From: CAYJNO01 sp964371715
Lineage (GTDB): Bacteria; Bacillota_I; Bacilli_A; Erysipelotrichales; Erysipelotrichaceae
Reading direction: 5' to 3'
Length of the DNA: 5,951 nucleotides
Assembly: GCA_964371715.1 (NCBI GenBank)
Contig: CAYJNO010000060.1
Location: 1 to 5,951, forward strand
Position numbers and translations under genes: made by a program. The notes below the pieces were generated by a model, which worked only from the letters and a program-made list of their open reading frames with translations, searched no databases and was not told the DNA's origin. This document shows, piece after piece, positions 5,902 through 5,951 of the stretch. Every line of letters starts with the position of its first letter. Position 1 is the stretch's first letter.

Positions 5902-5951
5902 CTATGTCATCTATCTAAAATAGTCAAAATAGCTATGTCATCTATTTTTTT
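5902..5951 (+). repeat. Direct repeat CTATGTCATCTAT with terminator-like end
   Basis: CTATGTCATCTAT occurs at 5902-5914 and again at 5933-5945, 31 bases apart. The second copy forms the loop and part of the 3' arm of an AT-only stem with one G-C pair, AAAATAG (5926-5932) with CTATTTT (5942-5948), running into a T tract at the window edge. It could be a weak plus-strand terminator or the start of a tandem array continuing outside. Confidence 0.45.

Larger units (their letters stand above)
5584..5951. other. Gene-free intergenic region downstream of the regulator
   Basis: No convincing coding sequence or RNA gene is seen in these 368 bases. The first 85 bases hold nothing recognisable. The remainder is built from non-coding repeat structures: an IS-end-like inverted repeat pair (5668-5837), repeat copy 2 (5772-5884) and a direct repeat at the right edge (5902-5945). 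Each is listed separately. Confidence 0.75.

Overview
The window is very AT-rich and shows a compact gut-type Firmicute layout: a lactose/cellobiose-class PTS operon facing a PRD-domain regulator, with strong AAGGAGG-like ribosome binding sites. TGA is read as a stop at the end of the IIB gene, and Trp is coded by TGG at the Trp positions checked, so the mycoplasma code does not apply. A low-GC member of the Bacillota (Erysipelotrichia, Lactobacillales or a Clostridium relative) is the best guess. The sequence does not fix the genus.

Layout from left to right. Positions 1-78 hold one copy of an intergenic hairpin repeat, which also forms the minus-strand terminator of the operon. Positions 116-3482 hold a four-gene operon on the minus strand, transcribed from right to left: PTS EIIB, EIIC, EIIA and a GH1 6-phospho-beta-glycosidase. 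The genes overlap or are closely spaced. Positions 3483-3663 are a divergent control region with a three-half-site palindromic operator between two promoter candidates. Positions 3664-5583 encode a LicR/BglG-type activator on the plus strand (HTH, PRD1, PRD2, EIIB-like, EIIA). Positions 5584-5951 carry no gene. They hold a second copy of the same hairpin repeat, a pair of inverted repeats resembling IS3-family ends, and a short direct repeat at the right edge.

How the genes work together: EIIA, EIIB and EIIC import a beta-glycoside and phosphorylate it at C6. The GH1 enzyme would then split the phosphoglycoside in the cytoplasm. The regulator would sense PTS phosphorylation through its PRD and EII-like domains and switch on the operon from the shared operator.

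The most notable point is that this is not a standard cellobiose system. The GH1 protein has Gln in place of the catalytic acid/base Glu (NQ instead of NE) but keeps the ENG nucleophile and the phosphate-binding loop. The EIIC has S-S where the family usually has the substrate-contacting H-G of the GIHG motif. The EIIB has an unusual P-loop. Together these suggest a divergent substrate, possibly a glycoside with a good leaving group, as with plant myrosinases. That last step is inference.
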